A program made the translations under genes and the position numbers. Of a stretch of DNA of 55,041 nucleotides, positions 52,142 to 55,041 are shown piece by piece. Each line of letters opens with the position of its first letter. Position 1 is the first letter of the stretch. The stretch comes from Bacteroidaceae bacterium (lineage in GTDB: Bacteria; Bacteroidota; Bacteroidia; Bacteroidales; Bacteroidaceae), in assembly GCA_017540585.1 (NCBI GenBank), contig JAFYAT010000056.1, forward strand, positions 1 to 55,041, written 5' to 3'. Below the pieces are notes generated by a model that was not told where the DNA came from, ran no database searches, and saw only the letters and a list, made by a program, of their open reading frames with translations.

Positions 52142-54118
52142 TTACTTTACCTTGAGTGGTGCAGGACCAGTTACGGTTGGCTTGACAGGAATGATGTTGC
52201 CCTTCTTGTCGAATGTCATCTTGTCAATACATACCTCGCGGTGAACGCCAGGGCCACCGAAGCGGCGGTCGCGCATGAAGTCCTTGTTGATGCGGTGGTA
52301 AACAATGTACCACTCATCCTTGCCTGGAATCTGGAGAACTGAGTTGTGTGCAGTACCGTAAATCTTCTGTGAAGCGTCCTGCTTGATTACGTTGTAGTTG
52401 TCCTTGTCGATTGAGATAGGGCCGAGTGGTGACTTTGACGTTCCGTAGCAAACGTGGTAGTTTGCGCTGCCTGTGTCGTCAACTGACCACATGAAGTAGT
52501 ATGTTCCCTTGCGGTAGATTACGTATGCTCCCTCGCGGAATGCCCATGTCTGAAGGTTTCCGCCCTCTGGAGTCATCTCTGTAGCTGTTTCCTTCTTGAT
52601 TGACATCATGTCGTCGTTGAGCTCGGCACCTGCCATGAATCCGTTGCCCCAGTAGAGGTAGAACTTTCCGCTCTTTGGGTCTTGGAACACGTCAACGTCG
52701 ATTGCCTGTCCGCCTCTCTTGCCTGGGCGGTCAGCATCTGTCACAATGCTTGTCTCTGATGCCACGAAAGGACCTGTTGGGCTGTCAGACACTGCAACGC
52801 CAATCTCCTTGCGGTTGCTCTTTGGGTTGTGTGCAGAGAAGTAGAAGTAATACTTGTACTCGCCCTTCACCTTGCGCTCGATGATACATGGTGCCCATGC
52901 ATTGCCAGTAGCCCATTTTACTTGCTCTGACTTGACGTCAAGCATCACGCCCTCGTCCTTCCATGTCTTGAGGTCGGAAGAAGAGAATACGCTGAACTTG
53001 TAGCCGCCCCAACCAGGAACACCGTCTGTTGTGCTGTAGATGTAGTATTTCTTTGTCTTGTTAGAGTACATCACCTCTGGGTCAGCGTGGAAGTCGGGTA
53101 GGATAGGGTTGCCCTTCTCTCCGTACTCTGCGAGGAGACGCTCCTTCTCTGCGCGTGTGATAGGGATGATTGTACCGTGGCGTGGTGTGAACTTGCCCTT
53201 GGTTGCTGTGTTCTGTACAAACTCAAACTTCTTGAGGTCGCTTGACTTGCAGAACTGGTAGTGACCGTTAGCGTAGCAGTCGTACATCACAATCCATGAC
53301 TTGCCGTCTATTGTCTTGCACACGCCTACACCCTCAACGGCTTCCTTTGTCTGCTCCACGTTGCCGTCAATCTTTGTCCACTTGTCAGTAAGGTTTGAAG
53401 CCGTTGCCTGATAGATGCCTCGTCCGCCTTCCTGCTTGTAGAAGAGATGGTAGAGCTTGTCTGCATCGTTGAACACGATGTCGCCGTCAATAGTTGCGCT
53501 TCCAGCGTCAAAGAGATACTTTGGCTCGCCCTCGAGGTCTGTGAAGTCCTTGTTGGCATACTGGTAGTAAATCTTGTCGTATCCACCGTCGGCTGTGAGG
53601 AGTGAGTAGAACACCATGTATTTGCCTGCCTTGCGGTCATAGATTGTCTCTGGTGCCCATACGCGTGTCACGTTCTTCCACTTGTCCGGGTAGCGGGTAG
53701 GGAAGTTGACTACGCTGTGCTTCCAGTTGATGAGGTCAGTGCTCTTGAGGAGAACCATGCCACGGTTGCTTGACCATCCGAGGTTTGACTTCATGTCAGT
53801 CACGACCATGTAGAATGTCTTGCCGTCCTCGCAGCGAAGGATGTGTGGGTCGCGCACGCACTGTGTGAACGCAATCGTATCGCTTGAGATGACTGGATTA
53901 CCACCGTTGAGAGGAGTGAAGTTGTAGCCGTCATCACTGAGGGCGTAGCAAATCTGCTCATCCTTAGGATCGTTACTGTTGAAGTAAGTGAAGAGGTAAG
54001 CCACCATCTCGTTTGGATCCTTTGGAGCCTCTTGTGTCTTGTTGTTCTTCTGTGCACTGGCTGGACAAGCGAGGAGCATTGCCATTGCCGATGCCATTGT
54101 AAATCTTGATAGGTTCAT
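52142..54118 (-). CDS. Secreted two-propeller GH43-type glycosidase
   Basis: 658 residues. Signal peptide about 1-22 (LSRFTMASAMAMLLACPASA). Two beta-propeller halves are evident. The first (about 35-310) has QCVRDPHILRCEDGKTFYMV with the conserved RDPxI/L start and RVWAPETIYDRKAGKYMVFY. The second (about 335-640) has PDFHADPEVMYSNKTKKYYI and GNAWAPCIIERKVKGEYKYY, plus GQAIDVDVFQDPKSGKFYLY. Each keeps the blade-1 Asp and the W-A-P-x-I of GH43/GH62-like arabinosidases and xylosidases. Whether both halves are active is not certain. Confidence 0.85.
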   Translation of the reverse strand: MNLSRFTMASAMAMLLACPASAQKNNKTQEAPKDPNEMVAYLFTYFNSNDPKDEQICYALSDDGYNFTPLNGGNPVISSDTIAFTQCVRDPHILRCEDGKTFYMVVTDMKSNLGWSSNRGMVLLKSTDLINWKHSVVNFPTRYPDKWKNVTRVWAPETIYDRKAGKYMVFYSLLTADGGYDKIYYQYANKDFTDLEGEPKYLFDAGSATIDGDIVFNDADKLYHLFYKQEGGRGIYQATASNLTDKWTKIDGNVEQTKEAVEGVGVCKTIDGKSWIVMYDCYANGHYQFCKSSDLKKFEFVQNTATKGKFTPRHGTIIPITRAEKERLLAEYGEKGNPILPDFHADPEVMYSNKTKKYYIYSTTDGVPGWGGYKFSVFSSSDLKTWKDEGVMLDVKSEQVKWATGNAWAPCIIERKVKGEYKYYFYFSAHNPKSNRKEIGVAVSDSPTGPFVASETSIVTDADRPGKRGGQAIDVDVFQDPKSGKFYLYWGNGFMAGAELNDDMMSIKKETATEMTPEGGNLQTWAFREGAYVIYRKGTYYFMWSVDDTGSANYHVCYGTSKSPLGPISIDKDNYNVIKQDASQKIYGTAHNSVLQIPGKDEWYIVYHRINKDFMRDRRFGGPGVHREVCIDKMTFDKKGNIIPVKPTVTGPAPLKVK

Positions 54119-54179
54119 ATTGTGTAGTATAGTTATTAATTATTCGACCTCGGAAGGTCAAGTTTTATTTATTTTCCCT

Positions 54180-54551
54180 TTAGAGTGAGACGAGAAATTT
54201 CTCTTTGTTCACTACGAATCGCAGGTGAGTGCCTTCGCCGATGATATTATCGTTCATCTTTGCAACGATATGGAATGTGAGTTTCTTGCCTTCGACCTTT
54301 GTGAGTGTTGCTGTGGCTGAAACCTCTGCTCCTACCTTGGATGGCTTGACGTGTGACGATTCTATGTGACCTCCTACTGTTGTGCAGCCTTCTGGCAGTT
54401 CTTCGGCAACTGCAAGCATTGCGGCATTTTCCATGAGAGCCATCATCATTGGTGTTGCCAGTACTTCCATGTCGCCACTTCCAACAGAGAGTGCGGTCTT
54501 GTCAGGAGTAACCGTGAGTGTGCTTGTGTGACTTAATCCTTCTGTAAGCAT
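54180..54551 (-). CDS. Hotdog-fold thioesterase (FlK-like)
   Basis: 123 residues, a single hotdog domain: SVGSGDMEVLATPMMMALME at about 23-42, then VGGHIESSHVKPSKVGAEVS at about 59-78. The pattern resembles fluoroacetyl-CoA-type thioesterases: Thr in LATPMMMALMENAA and His in GGHIESSHVKP. Its real substrate is probably an ordinary acyl-CoA. A small hairpin (GACCT/AGGTC) lies in the 61-bp gap before the GH43-type gene. A TATATTTG -7 box lies 39 bp upstream. Confidence 0.85.
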   Translation of the reverse strand: MLTEGLSHTSTLTVTPDKTALSVGSGDMEVLATPMMMALMENAAMLAVAEELPEGCTTVGGHIESSHVKPSKVGAEVSATATLTKVEGKKLTFHIVAKMNDNIIGEGTHLRFVVNKEKFLVSL

Positions 54552-54589
54552 AAATAGTTTTGAATCTGAACTTAATTTCTTTTGCTATG

Positions 54590-54597
54590 CAAATATA
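54590..54597 (-). promoter_or_regulatory. Putative -7 box of the thioesterase gene
   Basis: CAAATATA reads TATATTTG on the minus strand (TAnnTTTG), 39 bp before the start at 54551. Confidence 0.45.
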
Positions 54598-54642
54598 AGA
54601 AAAATTTTTGTATTGTACGAGATTTCTTCACGAAAAATAACA

Positions 54643-54710
54643 GTTTGTGAGTTTTTAAGTTGTGTAAGTTTTTAAGTTTGTAAGTTTTTGAGTTTTTTAG
54701 TTCTTGCGGA
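54643..54710. repeat. 16-bp repeat array, locus 3
   Basis: Units GTGAGTTTTTAAGTT, GTGTAAGTTTTTAAGTTT and GTAAGTTTTTGAGTTT end at the family terminus TTTAGTTCTTGCGGA. Same orientation as locus 2, opposite to locus 1. Confidence 0.85.
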
Positions 54711-54904
54711 AGAGGATTTCAACACAGAGAGCACAGAAGACCACAGAGAATCAAAACACATACTGAAACAACATTTTGAATTATGAATTATGAATTTAGA
54801 ATTTTCTCTTCCTCCTCAATGAGTCCTCATCGCTCCTCATGTTTTTTAGTTTTTTGAGTGTTTTGTTTTTTTGACTTCTGTTCATTAGTTCCACAAAACG
54901 GAAA

Positions 54905-55041
54905 TAGTCATTTAGTCATTTTAGTCATTAGTCAAAATCATTTTCGGATAGTCCGAAAACCGCACAATATAATAAAAATATATATTTTTATTATATTGTG
55001 AGCAAAATCAGAGTGTGAAATCGATTTTGACTAAATGACTA
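54905..55041. repeat. Composite palindrome at the window end
   Basis: The centre 54963-55000 is a perfect 38-bp palindrome (each arm CACAATATAATAAAAATAT). An outer left arm TAGTCATTAGTCAAAATC (about 54922-54939) pairs with GATTTTGACTAAATGACTA (55023-55041). A perfect hairpin TTTTCGGA-TAG-TCCGAAAA (54941-54959) lies in the left shoulder. The right side is cut off. Confidence 0.85.

Larger units (their letters stand above)
54552..55041. other. 490-bp gene-free, repeat-rich window end
   Basis: No ORF. It contains the 16-bp repeat array locus 3 (54643-54710), a run related in inverse to 6733-6763 (54722-54750), and an ATTATGAATTATGAATTTAG simple repeat (about 54779-54801). A large composite palindrome (54905-55041) follows and is cut by the window edge. 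Confidence 0.7.

Overview
The window looks like a chromosomal segment of a Bacteroidales bacterium, most probably of the Prevotella group. The evidence is a complete Na+-translocating NADH:quinone reductase operon (nqrA to nqrF), carboxypeptidase-regulatory-domain TonB-type receptors, a Bacteroidetes-style TamB, several secreted glycoside hydrolases with lipoprotein or Sec signals, and repeated -7 boxes of the Bacteroidetes form TAnnTTTG. The genus is inferred; the order-level placement is well supported. No rRNA or tRNA gene was seen, and no complete insertion sequence or CRISPR array.

Layout. 1-6.5 kb (minus strand): a MORN-repeat protein, then TamB, whose 3' end overlaps the start of a TonB-dependent receptor that runs off the left edge. 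6.5-7.4 kb is gene-free. 7.4-12.1 kb (plus): an HtrA/DegQ protease, then an outer-membrane beta-barrel receptor, each followed by a hairpin (the first a clear terminator). 12.2-15.6 kb (minus): GDP-mannose dehydratase and a four-gene cluster (NifX-like, CAT-like acyltransferase, HEAT-like, YjbQ). 15.8 kb: a macrodomain protein. 16.3-18.5 kb: GH29 fucosidase and a TfoX-domain protein. 18.7-21.3 kb: a redox cluster (C_GCAxxG protein, ferredoxin, NapH-like membrane Fe-S protein, thioredoxin, OxyR). 22-25.9 kb (plus): a tripartite efflux pump (TolC, HlyD, MFS). 26.5-28.5 kb: GH30 enzyme and Bcp peroxiredoxin.

28.5-35.8 kb is AT-rich and accessory in character. It holds a DUF4143-type AAA ATPase preceded by three palindromes at exact 40-bp spacing, an esterase/DUF1653 fusion with a nitroreductase, a 1.5-kb gene-free stretch with a candidate structured RNA and periodic repeats, an orphan ScoMcrA-type DNA-sulfur-binding domain, a VapC toxin with its antitoxin, a frameshifted lipoprotein, and a small unknown gene whose 3' end and terminator are duplicated 3.6 kb away.

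35.8-41.7 kb is the nqr operon; its NqrC carries an unusual tail with 14 cysteines. 41.9-47.0 kb is a substrate-binding lipoprotein, a TPR protein and a UPF1-like helicase in tight succession. 47.1-54.6 kb holds pgk, nth overlapping a TIGR02757 gene, nadE, a two-propeller GH43-type enzyme and a hotdog thioesterase. The last 490 bp is repeat-rich and ends inside a large palindrome.

The most distinctive material is non-coding. There is a 166-bp MITE family (two copies, about 96% identical), one copy of which is interrupted by a second 172-bp inverted-repeat element with a perfect 8-bp target duplication. There is a 16-bp-period interspersed repeat with a conserved terminus at three loci. Several intergenic arrays have 11- or 22-bp periods, and several have inverted simple-repeat arms. 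No single undescribed multi-gene system can be proved from sequence alone. The best candidates are the palindrome-controlled ATPase, the putative RNA beside the 11-bp inverted array, and the SBP-TPR-helicase cluster.
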